DNA of 40,209 nucleotides from an uncultured Acidipila sp. (GCA_937859835.1 CALMAN010000117.1:1-40209); one strand, 5' to 3'. Positions 1 through 12,009 are shown, counted from the first letter of the stretch. Numbers and translations are program-made. The notes: generated from the letters alone by a model not told the origin.

Positions 1-2
1 AG

Positions 3-368
3 TACGGGTACAGCATTGGGGGCGTGTGTTTGGAGTTTCCGCTGGGTGGGTGGGAGCAGGCGGAGGTGGATGTGCGCGAGCTGGCCGCGGGTGAGCTGCG
101 GGAGGAAACCGGCCTGCGCGCCGGGGCGCTTCAGTATCTCGGCCCCTTGTGGGTGGCCTACGGCTTTTGCAACCAGCAGCAACACGCCTTTCTCGCGACA
201 GAGCTTAGCCCGGGGGAGCCCGCGTTTGACCCCGAGGAGCATGACCTGACGCTGCACACGGTGCCCGTTGCACGTTTTGAGCAGATGTTGCGCGAAGGAT
301 TGATCCAGGACTGCTGCACCATCGCGGCCTGGGGGCTGTACAAGGTGTGGAAAGAAGCCCAGCAGTAA
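3..368 (+). CDS. Nudix hydrolase, 5'-truncated by the window edge
   Basis: The reading frame is open from base 3, so the true start lies outside the window; the GTG at 24 is internal. The visible part matches the second half of an ADP-ribose pyrophosphatase-type Nudix domain: a strand reading SIGGVCLEFPLGGWEQ, then the helix ELAAGELREETGL. This is the Nudix box G-x5-E-x7-REUxEExGU, with the metal-binding REET Glu residues kept. The Arg of the canonical REL is Gly here, which is unusual. Nudix enzymes hydrolyse nucleoside diphosphates linked to another moiety; the substrate cannot be told from this fragment. Stop TAA at 366-368 lies 14 bases before the next gene, so the two are probably co-transcribed. 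Confidence 0.8.
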   Translation, partial: YGYSIGGVCLEFPLGGWEQAEVDVRELAAGELREETGLRAGALQYLGPLWVAYGFCNQQQHAFLATELSPGEPAFDPEEHDLTLHTVPVARFEQMLREGLIQDCCTIAAWGLYKVWKEAQQ

Positions 369-382
369 AGGGGAGCAGGGAT

Positions 383-1312
383 ATGGCACAAGGCTGGACG
401 GCTGCACAGATACCAAGCCAGAGTGGCAAACGCGCGATTGTGACCGGCGCGAACGTGGGGCTCGGCTTCCAAACCGCGCGCGCCCTGGCGCGTGCCGGCG
501 CGCAGGTGGTGATGGCTTGCCGCTCGCTTGAGCGCGGCAACACTGCGGCCCAAACGATCCGGGCCGAGCAGCCCGGAGCAGAGATCTTTGTCGCGCAGCT
601 GGACCTGTCGTCGCTGGCCTCGGTACGCAGCTTCGCCGCTACCGTGCTTGATGCCAGGGAACCGGTCGACATGCTGATCAACAATGCGGGCATCATGGCC
701 TTGCCGCAGCGTGAGCGCAGCGTGGACGGCTTTGAAATGCAGCTGGCCACGAACTACCTGGGCCACTTCGCCCTGACCGGTCTGCTGCTGCCGGTCCTGC
801 TGCGCTCGGCCGCGCCGCGCGTGGTCAGCGTATCCAGCAACGCGCACAAGCGCGCACAGCTCGGGTTCAACGACTTTCAGCGGGAGCAGAAGTACGCAGC
901 CTTTGAAAGCTACTCGCAAACCAAGCTGGCCATGCTGGTCTTCGCCCGCGCCCTCCAGGCGCAAAGCGAGCTGCATCGCGCCAAGCTGCTTAGCCTGGCC
1001 GCCCACCCGGGGCTTTCCGCCACCTCCATCGCGCGCAAGCTTGCAGGGCCACCCAAGTTCATCATCCCCATCGTGTTCACGGTCCTGGGCCAGAGCGACG
1101 CAGCCGGTGCGCTGCCGCAGCTGTATGCGGCAACCGCGCCAGGTGTGACTCCGGGCGGCTACTACGGGCCAAGTGGCATTGCTGAGTTCAAAGGCTCACC
1201 GGCACCAGCCCGGGCTTCGGCGCAGGCTGTGGACGCGGCCAACGGCACCAGGCTTTGGGAGATATCCGAGCAGCTTACCGGGGTGACCTACGACTGGACG
1301 CCCCAGGGGTGA
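383..1312 (+). CDS. Short-chain dehydrogenase/reductase (retinol dehydrogenase-like)
   Basis: A 309-residue classical SDR with a Rossmann fold, expected to be a cytosolic NAD(P)-dependent oxidoreductase. Visible motifs are the cofactor loop TGANVGLG (residues 21-28), NNAGIM (100-105), the catalytic Ser in VSVSSNAHK (about 150-152) and the catalytic pair YSQTK (Tyr177, Lys181). The longer C-terminus and the SSNAHK motif resemble the retinol dehydrogenase/WW-domain oxidoreductase-like branch; the substrate is unknown. The ATG at 383 is preferred over an in-frame ATG at 347, because GGGGAGCAGGG lies just upstream of it and the earlier start would overlap the Nudix gene. It converges on the DUF4149 gene, 20 bases away. 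Confidence 0.9.
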   Translation: MAQGWTAAQIPSQSGKRAIVTGANVGLGFQTARALARAGAQVVMACRSLERGNTAAQTIRAEQPGAEIFVAQLDLSSLASVRSFAATVLDAREPVDMLINNAGIMALPQRERSVDGFEMQLATNYLGHFALTGLLLPVLLRSAAPRVVSVSSNAHKRAQLGFNDFQREQKYAAFESYSQTKLAMLVFARALQAQSELHRAKLLSLAAHPGLSATSIARKLAGPPKFIIPIVFTVLGQSDAAGALPQLYAATAPGVTPGGYYGPSGIAEFKGSPAPARASAQAVDAANGTRLWEISEQLTGVTYDWTPQG

Positions 1313-1332
1313 GAGGGCACCCGGTCATCGTG

Positions 1333-1827
1333 TCATCGGGAACGGGCCGGCATCTTCGGGGCGCGCGCCAGCAGCCCGACCATCCCCAGCCCGGCGAGGA
1401 GAACCCCCTCTTCCAGGCCTTCGCTTGAAGCGTGGAGCTGGTTGAAGTCCAGACGGTGCGGGTCGCTTGCGGGCGCCCGGTCGATGTCGCCGCCCACCGC
1501 CAGCCGGTCCCGCTCCATGCGCGGCATCACGCCCCACTGCGAAAACGCGGTAAGCAGCAGCATGGCGAGCGTGCACAGCAAGGGCCCAATCACGGTGCGT
1601 CCATACGCCCGTGTGCGCTCCGCGGCCACCATCAGCAGAAGCAAGAGCGTCCCGGCGATCAGCCCTTCGGTGTGCAGCCACTCCAGGCAGGCTCGCACGA
1701 CCAGCCCCGCGGTATGCCGGTCCGGGAGAACCTTGAAGGCAACTGCCGCGACCAGGGGGAAGAACATCACCGCCCCCAGCCACAGCACCACCAGAATGAG
1801 AATGAGTGTTCTGAGCAACGCCCTCAT
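1333..1827 (-). CDS. DUF4149 family integral membrane protein
   Basis: A 164-residue hydrophobic protein with four predicted membrane segments (about residues 8-32, 55-70, 80-98 and 138-155). The N-terminal run LWLGAVMFFPLVAAVAFKVLPDRHTAGLV fits DUF4149 (TMEM205-like): an early LWxGxxxFFP motif and a PDR-HTAG motif. Members are small inner-membrane proteins of unknown function. The ATG at 1827 is preceded by AAGGAG at good spacing (GGAAGGAGAACG before ATG). It is divergent from the TonB-dependent receptor gene and may share a regulatory interval of about 210 bases with it. No partner gene is evident. Confidence 0.75.
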   Translation of the reverse strand: MRALLRTLILILVVLWLGAVMFFPLVAAVAFKVLPDRHTAGLVVRACLEWLHTEGLIAGTLLLLLMVAAERTRAYGRTVIGPLLCTLAMLLLTAFSQWGVMPRMERDRLAVGGDIDRAPASDPHRLDFNQLHASSEGLEEGVLLAGLGMVGLLARAPKMPARSR

Positions 1828-2039
1828 CGTTCTCCTTCCACACCTGCCTTGCCGATCCTACCAGCCTACAGAAAATGCAAGATTGCTATGACAAAGTGTA
1901 TGAGGAGGGTGTTCGGCATGGCCAGCCCGCGATGCGGAAGATGGATTCCGTTCCGCGTGGCGCATACTTTGTTCCATGGCGAACCCTCACGCGGGAAGAA
2001 GAAGCGCGAAACGGCATCGTGATTGCAAAGCCTGAGGGG

Positions 2040-5000
2040 ATGAAGAACTGCTGTTTGATTCGCCTTTTCTCTCCAGAGCCGGTCGTTTATCTCACGCTTG
2101 GCCTGAGTGCCCTCAGTCTGAGCGCGGCGCTTACACCCGGGGCCTTTGCACAGGCCACCTCCGTCAACGGTGGATCCATCCAGGGCACCATCACCGACCC
2201 GAGTGGCGGGGTGCTTCCAGGAGCCACGGTGCTCATCCGGAGCGTTGGGACTGGATTGAGTCGCGAGGTAAAGACCGACTCCGCCGGTTTCTACAGTGAT
2301 GGACCGCTCAACCCAGGCCCGTACACGGTCACGGTGGCGCTGGCGGGCTTTCAATCCTTAAACGTCCAGACCGTTGTGCGCACAGGGACGGCGACGAGCG
2401 GGAACTTCAAGCTCACCGTGGGTGCCTCCTCGGAGACCATCCAGGTCAACGCCGGACAGCTCCAGGTCAACACTGACCAGCCCGGCGTTTCGGACGTAAT
2501 CACGCGGCAGCAGATTGAATCGCTGCCGATCAATGGGCGGAACTTTCTCGACATCGCCCAGTTGCAGCCCGGGGTTGTGCTTCAGAGTGGCTCCAGCTTT
2601 GATCCGACCAAGGCGGGCTACTCCGCGATTTCTGTCAGCGGTGTGTCAGGCCGCACGACGCGCATTCTGCTCGACGGGCAGGACATCACGGACGAGACGG
2701 TTGGCACGACCATCATGAACGTCGATGAAGGCGCGGTCGACGAATTTCAGCTGAACCGCTCGACGCAGGACGTTTCTGGTGAGGTGACCTCGACCGGCCA
2801 GGTGCTGGTAGCGACACGGTCCGGCACCAACGCCTTCCACGGGGAAACCTTCTATAACTTCCAAAACAACAGCGTGGGCTTTGCGCCGACCACAGGCGGC
2901 TTCAACACCCCTTTTGAGCGCAACCAGTTCGGCGGCTCGGTTGGCGGCCCGATCATCAAAGATAAGTTGTTTTTCTTCGGGAACTCGGAACGGATCAAAC
3001 AGGACGAGCAGACCGCAGCAACCACCAGCCCTACCTTCGCCCAGATCCAGCAGCAATTCCCTTTCATCCCAACGCCGTACCGCGAAACCTACAGCACCGC
3101 CCGTCTCGACTACGATGGCTCGAAGGGGATCCACTACTTCGTTCGCGGCGCCTACAATGTCAACCGCACGGACTCCAACTTCAGCGATCTGTACTCTCTC
3201 TACACGACCCGCAACAATGTGCCGGCGATCGTCGGTGGCGCGGACTTCACGACGGGACGCTTTACCCACTCCTTCCGCGGCGGGTACGAGAAGTTTCACA
3301 ACCTGCTGGTGGGCGGCACAAACGGCGTGACCTCGATCTATAACCCCACCTTTACCGGCGGGGGCAACGTCACTCTGTTTGACAGCTCTGACAACTTCTA
3401 CGCGGGGCCGAACTTCCTCGCACCCCAAGGTACGTACCAGTCGGACAAGCAGCTGCGCTATGACGGCACCTGGACGCGCGGTGCGCACACGGTGAAGTTC
3501 GGGGCGAGCTTGAATCGCATCCTTGGCGGCGGCTTCGCCGCGTTCTACGGACAGTCCCTCTTTACGCAGTTCAACAGTTCGACCGCGCTCGCCCAGTGCG
3601 GGCTGGCTTCAGTAAGCGGGCCTTGCCCCGACGATCCGGTCAACGGCTATAGTGCCTCGATCTATTTGCTGGGCAACGGCAACGGTTTATTTACAGAAAA
3701 GCCGGGGTTCGGCCTGACCGGCGGCGGCGAGGAAGACTGGCGAAGCGGTGCCTACGTTGCGGACACGTGGAAGGTCACGCCTTCCTTTACGGCGATTGCC
3801 GGGTTGCGCTGGAGCACAGACACGGACCGCGCGAACCAGGATCTGCCGACGCCGCTCTGCTCCTCTGTTTCCCCGGGCCTGCAGTTTCCGGGGTGCACGG
3901 GAGACACGCCGCTGTTCAACCAGTTCAGCCCTGGCCTGGGCGCGCGGACGCACCAGCCTTACGGAAACTTCGGGCCGCAGGCCGGCTTTGTTTTCAGTCC
4001 GGGGGATCACAAGACATCCGTCCGTGGTGGTGTCGGGATCTTTTACGAGAGCGACATCTTTAACAACACCTCCAACGCCCGCAGCCTTGCTGTCAATGCA
4101 AACGGCAACTTCTTCAATCTAACGACGGTATGCGGCGGCACGACCAGTGTGCCGCTCCCGAACGGCACAGTCGTCACGAGTGTCGATGGTGTCCCGCTGT
4201 CCACAATTTGCGGAGAGTCGATTGCGCAGGCCGCTCCGCAGATCAACATCCTCAAGGCCGAGTACCAGGCCGCGTCCGGCACTGGTGGGCCGAACCCCGG
4301 CTACATCGGCACAGGCGCCGGTTTAAGCACCGGTTTGAACGGTACGATCTATGGGGCGCCATATCTCTCGCCCTATTCGATTCAGTTCAACGGAGGGGTG
4401 CAGCATCAGCTGGCGAAGGGAACGATCCTCACCGTTGATTATGTACACAACGCCACGATGAAGATTCCGCTGGTCATTGACGAGAACCATGTCGGTGCGG
4501 CGCGCTTCTTGAACGTCGCAGCGGCGAAGGCTGCCATTGCGACCACGCTGGCGGGCTGCGGCGCTACTTCCATCTTCAACGCAACACAGCCGGGTGGCTG
4601 TCCTACTGCGGCGGATCCGACGCATGCGGCTTCCATCGTAGATTTCGCTGCAAACGGACTTGACTCAAGCGCACAGTACACCGGCGGCTATCCTGTCTCG
4701 TTCACGGGCCAGGCACCCGCGGCGTTTGCCGGCGCGAACCCAAATGTCGGTGTCGGCCGCTTTATTCTTCCGGTTGGCCGTTCCGGGTACGACGCGCTCC
4801 AGGCCGTGCTACGGCAGCAGTTGACAAGTCCGGCTCCTGGAATCAGAAACGCGAACTTCCAGATTTCCTACTCGCTGTCGCGTATCGTGAACCCGATCGC
4901 CACCGTGAACGGGAGCAGCAGCGCGGACCAGTTCTTCAGCTCCACTCCGTGGGACTATGACAACCCCAACCTGTACCTGGGTCGCTCCAGCCTCGACCAC

Positions 5001-5716
5001 ACCAACGAGGTGAGCTTCGGCGGAAGCCTCGATGTCAAGTACGGCGCGACCATCGGGCTGATTGGCCACTTTTATTCTGCGCCGCCAAGCAGCCTGACCC
5101 TGGATAACACCACGGGGAACCCAGGAGAAATCTTCCGCACGGACGTTGACGGGGATGGTCAGACGGGAGACCTTGTTCCGGGCACCGGTCCGGGCTTCTA
5201 CATGCATCAGGTTAAGGGTGCGGGGCTGAACCGGCTCATCAACTCGTACAACGGTTCTTCTGCAGGCAAACCGACGCCGGCAGGTCAGGCGCTGTGGACG
5301 CTGGCGTTCTTCAGCTTTCTGACCTGACAGCGCTGAACGCGGTGCAGCAGCCGCTTGCCCTGGCGCCGACGACACCGGTCAACAACTCAGCTTTCCGTGC
5401 GTTTGATCTGAACGTCGGCTACCCAATCCACCTCGATCGCTTTCGCGAGGGCCTGAGCCTGGAACCTAACGTCGTGATGTACAACGTCGCCAACATGAGC
5501 AACTTCACCAACACCAGCAACGGCACAGGCCTTACCGGGCAGCTGCTGAATGTCGCCGATGCAGGGGGAACCGTAGGGACCTCGGACGCGAACAACCGGT
5601 TGAACGGCCCAAACAACATCAGCGTGCAGAATGGGCTTCGCACACAACGTGGTGCGGGGACCTTTGATCAGGGTGCTCCGCGCTCAACGGAGTTTCAGCT
5701 TCGGTTGAACTTCTAA
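2040..5716 (+). pseudogene. Oar-like TonB-dependent receptor with carboxypeptidase-regulatory-like domain, frameshifted
   Basis: About 1225 residues when the two frames are joined; a typical acidobacterial outer-membrane receptor, probably for oligosaccharides or other large nutrients. The ATG at 2040 is chosen because a signal peptide starts there (hydrophobic stretch, likely cleavage after AFA near residue 38); the open frame extends upstream to 1875. Next come a carboxypeptidase-regulatory-like beta domain (IQGTITDPSGGVLPGATV), then a plug-like segment (ESLPINGRNFLDIAQLQPGV), then a long barrel rich in Gly, Asn and aromatics. The first frame stops at 5327, soon after PTPAGQAL. The frame beginning with the GTG at 5294 continues as DAGVLQLSDLTALNA and ends in LRLNF, the terminal-Phe signature of barrels. 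Restoring one G at about 5294 (CTGTGGAC to CTGGTGGAC) joins them. It may be a true mutation or a sequencing error. Confidence 0.85.
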
Positions 5717-5731
5717 AAGCAAGCAGAGAAC

Positions 5732-5766
5732 AGGGGGAGAGCCGAAAAGCTCTCCCCCTTTTTTTT
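5732..5766 (+). terminator. Intrinsic terminator after the TonB-dependent receptor
   Basis: A perfect 11-bp stem, AGGGGGAGAGC (5732-5742) and GCTCTCCCCCT (5749-5759), with loop CGAAAA, runs straight into a T tract (to 5766). It lies 16 bases after the receptor stop codon. On the other strand the stem is preceded by an A tract, so it acts mainly on the plus strand. uvrB ends 15 bases beyond, reading towards it. Confidence 0.93.
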
Positions 5767-5780
5767 GCGCCCGGACAAAC

Positions 5781-7758
<1,978 letters not shown>

Positions 7759-7769
<11 letters not shown>

Positions 7770-8487
7770 GGCTGGCTCCTTCCCGCTCCCTTGCGCCCAG
7801 CGCCTCGGCCCACTCACGGGCTTCATCAACGACAACATCGACCAGCTGTTGCGCCACCATGTCGGCCAGCGTGTGCGGGGAAAAGCCGTAGCGGCAGCCG
7901 AGGCTCCAGGCCCCGGCGGCGCGGGCGGTGCGGACGTCCACGTCGGAATCGCCGACCATGACGGTTTCGTCCGCGGCCGCACCGGCTTCGGCCATTATGT
8001 GGCGGAGCCCTTCGGGCGCAGGCTTCTTGGTCGCAAAGCTGTTGCCCCCGTAGATGGAAAAGAAAAACGGCGCGAGCTTGAGAGCCTGGCAGATCTCCAT
8101 GGAAGCGTGCACGGGTTTGTTCGTCAGCACTGCCATGCGAACGGGCAGGCTGTCGCGCAAGGTGGCGAGCTGTTCGAGCACGCCGGGGTACAGCCGCGTG
8201 TGATCGAGCTTGTGGTCGCGGTAGTACGCCAGAAACGCTTCAAGCGCAGCCGGAGCAAGTGCCGGATCGGCCCCACCCGAGGCAAGGGCACGAGCGACCA
8301 GCGTCCCGGCACCGTCACCAATGTAAGACGCGATCCGGTCCTCGTCCTGGCGGGCCAGCCCAAACTGCCCCAAGGCTGCGTTTACCGACTCAACCAGGTC
8401 CTGACGCGAATCGATCAGGGTGCCGTCCAGGTCGAAAACCAGCAAGCGTAGCTTTGGAGATGGGATGGGACGGTGCAGATGAACCAT
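7759..8487 (-). CDS. HAD-superfamily hydrolase, phosphoglycolate phosphatase-like
   Basis: A 242-residue HAD phosphatase. Motif I is [11 protein letters not shown] (nucleophile Asp19, acid Asp21), motif II AVLTNKP, motif III the Lys of ATKKPAPEG, and motif [14 protein letters not shown]. The helical cap between motifs I and II fits the Gph (phosphoglycolate phosphatase) subgroup. In that role it would remove 2-phosphoglycolate, which arises when DNA 3' ends damaged by oxidants are repaired; that would suit its overlap with uvrB, but the substrate is inferred. The ATG at 8487 has AAGGGG directly before it with little spacing, so an alternative start cannot be excluded. It lies 67 bases downstream of the DUF4097 gene. 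Confidence 0.88.
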
Positions 8488-8554
8488 CCCCTTATGCTAC
8501 TAGCCCCTGCGCCTGGCGGAGCGCGTCGGGTTGGCGGACGCATTGACGGACGTA

Positions 8555-9409
8555 CTAGCGGACATGGATGTCGCCGGACCCGGTGATGGCGTGTACCTGC
8601 GGGCCGCCTCCGTTCGCAGTGCCGACCAGGTGATGCTTGCTCTCGCTGCTGGCCTGCTGCAGCATGCCGCCCTGGTAAGCCAGATCGCCGGAACCGGTGC
8701 TGGCGTCGAGCGCGAGCGGCGCGCCGTGCGTGTCCAGCGTGATGTTGCCCGATCCGGTTTCTAGCTTCCAGGCGGCAAGCGGCCGGCCGGAAATGTTGAT
8801 GCTGCCTGAACCGGTGTGCGCCCACAGGCTGCTCTGGACGTTGCTGAGGGTGATGTCGCCCGAACCGGTTTGCGCCTTCACGTCGCGCGGCGAAAGCATG
8901 GTGGCCTGAATCGTGCCGGAGCCGCTTTCGAGCGACACGCGATCGCTGAGGCCGGAGCCCTGGATGCTGCCCGAGCCGGTTTTGAGCTCCACCGGCCCCC
9001 CATTGTCTTCAACGCGGATGTCGCCCGAGCCGGAGTTGGCGCGCAGGTCAGTGCCTCGCGGCGTGGTGATTTCGTAGTCGATGCTGACGTTATTCACATG
9101 CAAGTCGCGACCGATGCTGATGATGTTGCCGGCCTGGGTAACGGGCGGGCTCGCGACTACCTCCTTGACCCGGTCTTCACCCGAGCCCCCGCCAAAGAAC
9201 CCCCCACTGCTGTGCACATGGCCGACGATGTGCACGGTGTTTACCGCGCCCGGGGTGACATGGATACTGCCGGAGCCCGTATCGACGCCCAGCAGCACGG
9301 GGCCGCTGACCCGGAGCGTGCGCTCAAAGGTTTGATCGGCAGCCAGGGCAATGGCGGGCAGCAGGGTTGCGGCGCAAGCAAGCAAAAGCGAACAGCGGGC
9401 TGAGTTCAT
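8555..9409 (-). CDS. DUF4097-type secreted beta-repeat protein with GSG repeats
   Basis: A 284-residue exported protein. It has an N-terminal signal peptide (cleavage likely after AIALA at residue 23), then a beta-solenoid-like domain with the motif (T/S)GSG(S/D/N/T)(I/L) at about residues 44, 126, 144, 162, 181, 199, 218, 238 and 276. Most copies are 18-20 residues apart. This pattern is characteristic of DUF4097 / putative adhesin head-like domains; function is unknown, with a cell-envelope location likely. The ATG at 9409 is preceded by GGAGG nine bases upstream. It is the first gene of a minus-strand run leading to the HAD phosphatase and uvrB, and is divergent from the CBS transporter. 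The repeats are visible in DNA as recurring CCGGAGCC/CCGGTT blocks. Confidence 0.85.
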   Translation of the reverse strand: MNSARCSLLLACAATLLPAIALAADQTFERTLRVSGPVLLGVDTGSGSIHVTPGAVNTVHIVGHVHSSGGFFGGGSGEDRVKEVVASPPVTQAGNIISIGRDLHVNNVSIDYEITTPRGTDLRANSGSGDIRVEDNGGPVELKTGSGSIQGSGLSDRVSLESGSGTIQATMLSPRDVKAQTGSGDITLSNVQSSLWAHTGSGSINISGRPLAAWKLETGSGNITLDTHGAPLALDASTGSGDLAYQGGMLQQASSESKHHLVGTANGGGPQVHAITGSGDIHVR

Positions 9410-9554
9410 ACCGGGAGTCCTCCACGCGCCGCAGGGGGCGGGCGCTCACCGGTAGAGTACGCTTCCATCCGCGCAGCGGTTCCCCGAAATCGCGCCAGCT
9501 GGCCGCGGAATGCTTGGTGACGCGTATCACGTACACTCACAGGGAATGCTGGGT

Positions 9555-10949
9555 ATGCTTGTATTCCGGCTTGCGGCGATCGCGGCGCTTATCCTGGCGA
9601 ACGGCTTTTTTGTAGCGGCTGAATTTGCGCTGGTATCGCTCCGGCGCAGCCGGCTGGAGCAGCTGATCGCCGACGGAGTGCCCGGGGCACGTGCGGTGGA
9701 CCGGCTCCAGGCGCGCCTCGATGATTTTCTGCCGGCCGTGCAGTTCGGCGTGACCTTGTGTTCCCTGGCTCTGGGCTGGGTGGGCGAGCCGGCCATCGAA
9801 GGCGTTCTGCAGCCCTCGCTTCTGCGGCTTCCGCACGCATCGCTGTACGCGCACCTGCTGAGCGCGTTTCTGGCATTCTGCTGCATCACCTACTTCCATG
9901 TGCTGCTGGGCGAGCTGGTGCCCAAGTCGCTGGCCCTGCGCCGGGGCGAGCACCTGGCCATCTCAGTGGCGACCCCCATGCTGGTGTTCATGGCGATCAC
10001 CCGGCCCGTGGTGCTGCTTATGAATCGATCCGCCGCCAGCGTGCTCCGGGTGTTTCGCACGCCTCCATCGCATGGCGATGCGGTGCACTCCCCCGACGAG
10101 CTGAAGCTGATTGCCACGGCAGCGCGCAAGGGCGGCGTGCTGCCCGCCTTTCAAGAAGCGTTGATCCACCGCGCGGTCGAAGGCGTAGACATTCCAACGC
10201 GGGAGATCATGACGCCGCGGCAGCGCATCTTCTCTCTCCCGGCTTCCTTGCCGGTCGAGCAGGCCAGCGCACGCATCGTCGAGGAGATGCACTCGCGGAT
10301 CCCGGTCTACGACCCTTTGCGTGGGCCTGAAGCCATCATCGGCGTGGTGTATTCAAAGGATGTTTCGCGACTCATGCACTTCCACGCGATGGCGGGCGGC
10401 CGTGGAGAGCCGCAGGCGCCCACGGGCGTTCCAACGGCCGCATCCCTGGCCGGGCTGCAGATTCGCGCCATCATGCGCGAGGTGCTGGTGGTGCCGGAGA
10501 CCAAGCGCGTGTTCGACCTGCTGGTGGACTTTCAGCAGCGGCGGCGTCACCTGGCCATCGTGGTCGACGAGTTCGGTTCGACCGTGGGCCTGGTGACCGT
10601 CGAGGACGCCATTGAGCAGCTGATCGGCGAGGTGGAAGACGAGTTCGATGTGACGACCACCACCACGCCCTTGCTGCCGGCCCCCAGCGAAACGCTGGCG
10701 CTCGACGGCAGCGTGAGCCTGCGCGACCTGGAAACGCAGATGCGCTGGATGCTGCCCCGTGACAACGGGGTGGAAACGCTGGCCGGCTTTCTGCTCAGCC
10801 GCTTGGGCCACATCCCGGTGCTGGGCGAGCGCGTGGACTTCGACGGACATCGACTGACGGTGGTCGAGATGCAAGGGCGCCGCATCAGCAAAGTGCGGGT
10901 GGAAACCAGCCCGGAAGTGCAACGGAGCGCGGAGGAGGCGGCAAAGTAA
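9555..10949 (+). CDS. CNNM/CorC-type transporter: DUF21, CBS pair, CorC/HlyC C-terminal domain
   Basis: About 464 residues, annotated in related genomes as 'hemolysin family protein' but belonging to the CNNM/CorC ion-transport family (Mg2+/Co2+ efflux or Na+ exchange). Order of domains: DUF21 membrane domain (three or four helices within the first 170 residues, with ANGFFVAAEFALVSLRRSR and GELVPKSLALRRGE), two CBS motifs (MTPRQRIFSL onward; IMREVLVVPETKRVFDLL and IVVDEFGSTVGLVTVEDAIEQLIGEVEDE), then a CorC_HlyC domain. In-frame ATGs occur at 9510, 9546 and 9555. 9555 is favoured by AGGGA nine bases upstream and by the immediate hydrophobic helix. The downstream DppB-like gene starts 84 bases later. 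Confidence 0.9.
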   Translation: MLVFRLAAIAALILANGFFVAAEFALVSLRRSRLEQLIADGVPGARAVDRLQARLDDFLPAVQFGVTLCSLALGWVGEPAIEGVLQPSLLRLPHASLYAHLLSAFLAFCCITYFHVLLGELVPKSLALRRGEHLAISVATPMLVFMAITRPVVLLMNRSAASVLRVFRTPPSHGDAVHSPDELKLIATAARKGGVLPAFQEALIHRAVEGVDIPTREIMTPRQRIFSLPASLPVEQASARIVEEMHSRIPVYDPLRGPEAIIGVVYSKDVSRLMHFHAMAGGRGEPQAPTGVPTAASLAGLQIRAIMREVLVVPETKRVFDLLVDFQQRRRHLAIVVDEFGSTVGLVTVEDAIEQLIGEVEDEFDVTTTTTPLLPAPSETLALDGSVSLRDLETQMRWMLPRDNGVETLAGFLLSRLGHIPVLGERVDFDGHRLTVVEMQGRRISKVRVETSPEVQRSAEEAAK

Positions 10950-11033
10950 CGTGCGAAGATGGGGGCGCATGGTCCCGCAGCGTGGTCAGCAGATCCTTCC
11001 GGCTCGCGCCTTGCCTCTGCGCAGGGGTCGCTG

Positions 11034-11960
11034 ATGAGACGAGCTTTGCGCGCGCTCGGGGGGCGTCTGCTCTATACGGTTCCGGTGGTCTGGCTCGTCG
11101 TGTCGCTCGTGTTCCTGCTCATCCATCTGGTGCCCGGAGACCCGGTGCAGCAGATGTTGGGCGAAGGCGCGCGTGCCGGCGACATCGCTCTGCTGCGGCA
11201 CCAGTACGGCCTCGACCAGCCGCTCGGGACGCAGTACTGGCTGTACTGGCGCGGGGTCGTGCACGGCAACCTCGGCCAGTCGATTCGCTTGAATGATTCG
11301 GTGACGCACCTCCTGCTGCTGCGTTACCCATACACCTTTGTGCTCACGGCTGCGGCGCTGCTGTTTGCGCTCCTGCTGGCGTTGCCGGCCGGCATCACCG
11401 CCGCGCTGCATCGCAATCGCTGGCAAGACCAGGTGCTGGGCGTGGTCAGTTTGTTCGGGCTCTCGTTCCCGGCCTTTGCCCTGGGGCCGATGCTGATCCT
11501 GCTGGTGTCGATCCGGCTCGGCTGGCTGCCGGTTTCCGGCGCCGGCGGGCCCCAGTATCTGCTGCTGCCCGCCGTCACCATGGGCTCTGCGCTGGCTGCC
11601 ATCCTGACGCGCATGGTGCGCACCTCCATGCTGGAAGAGCTGGGGCAGGACTACATTCGCACGGCGCGCGCCAAAGGGCTGCCCGAGCATACGGTCGTTT
11701 ACCGGCACGCGCTGCGCAACGCCATGATCCCGATCCTGACGCTGCTTGGGCTGCAGTTCGGCGCACTGCTGGCTGGCGCGATCGTCACGGAGATGATCTT
11801 TTCCTGGCCGGGCGTTGGGCGTCTGACCGTGTCGGCAATTTCCAATCGTGACTACGCGCTGGTGCAAGGCTGCCTGCTGGCGATTGGACTGACGTATGTG
11901 CTGGTGAACCTGCTGACCGACGTGCTGTACCTGCTGGTAAACCCGCGCATCCGGGGTTGA
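11034..11960 (+). CDS. DppB-like ABC transporter permease (peptide/nickel family)
   Basis: A 308-residue inner-membrane permease of the dipeptide/oligopeptide importer type (BPD_transp_1). It begins with the family N-terminal helix (LLYTVPVVWLVVSLVFLLIHLVPGDP) and carries the EAA loop (YIRTARAKGLPEHTVVYRHALRNAMIPI), which contacts the ATPase. The ATG at 11034 is preceded by CAGGGG seven bases upstream; the open frame extends further up without a better start. A matching DppC-like permease lies 500 bases away on the opposite strand. No substrate-binding protein or ATPase lies in the window, so the rest of the importer must be elsewhere. It converges on the metallophosphoesterase gene. Confidence 0.9.
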   Translation: MRRALRALGGRLLYTVPVVWLVVSLVFLLIHLVPGDPVQQMLGEGARAGDIALLRHQYGLDQPLGTQYWLYWRGVVHGNLGQSIRLNDSVTHLLLLRYPYTFVLTAAALLFALLLALPAGITAALHRNRWQDQVLGVVSLFGLSFPAFALGPMLILLVSIRLGWLPVSGAGGPQYLLLPAVTMGSALAAILTRMVRTSMLEELGQDYIRTARAKGLPEHTVVYRHALRNAMIPILTLLGLQFGALLAGAIVTEMIFSWPGVGRLTVSAISNRDYALVQGCLLAIGLTYVLVNLLTDVLYLLVNPRIRG

Positions 11961-12009
11961 AGGGTGCCCGGGAACGCGCCGCCCTCCGCCACGGCACAGC
12001 GGCCACCCG

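Noticed and set aside
1860-2040. N-terminal extension of the TonB-dependent receptor from 1875
   Set aside because: The extension is charged and precedes a standard signal peptide beginning at 2040, so it is more likely untranslated leader.
5285-5330. Programmed frameshift in the TonB-dependent receptor
   Set aside because: No slippery heptamer, downstream stem or internal stop-coupled signal is visible at the junction, and such receptors are not known to use recoding. Deletion or sequencing error is simpler.
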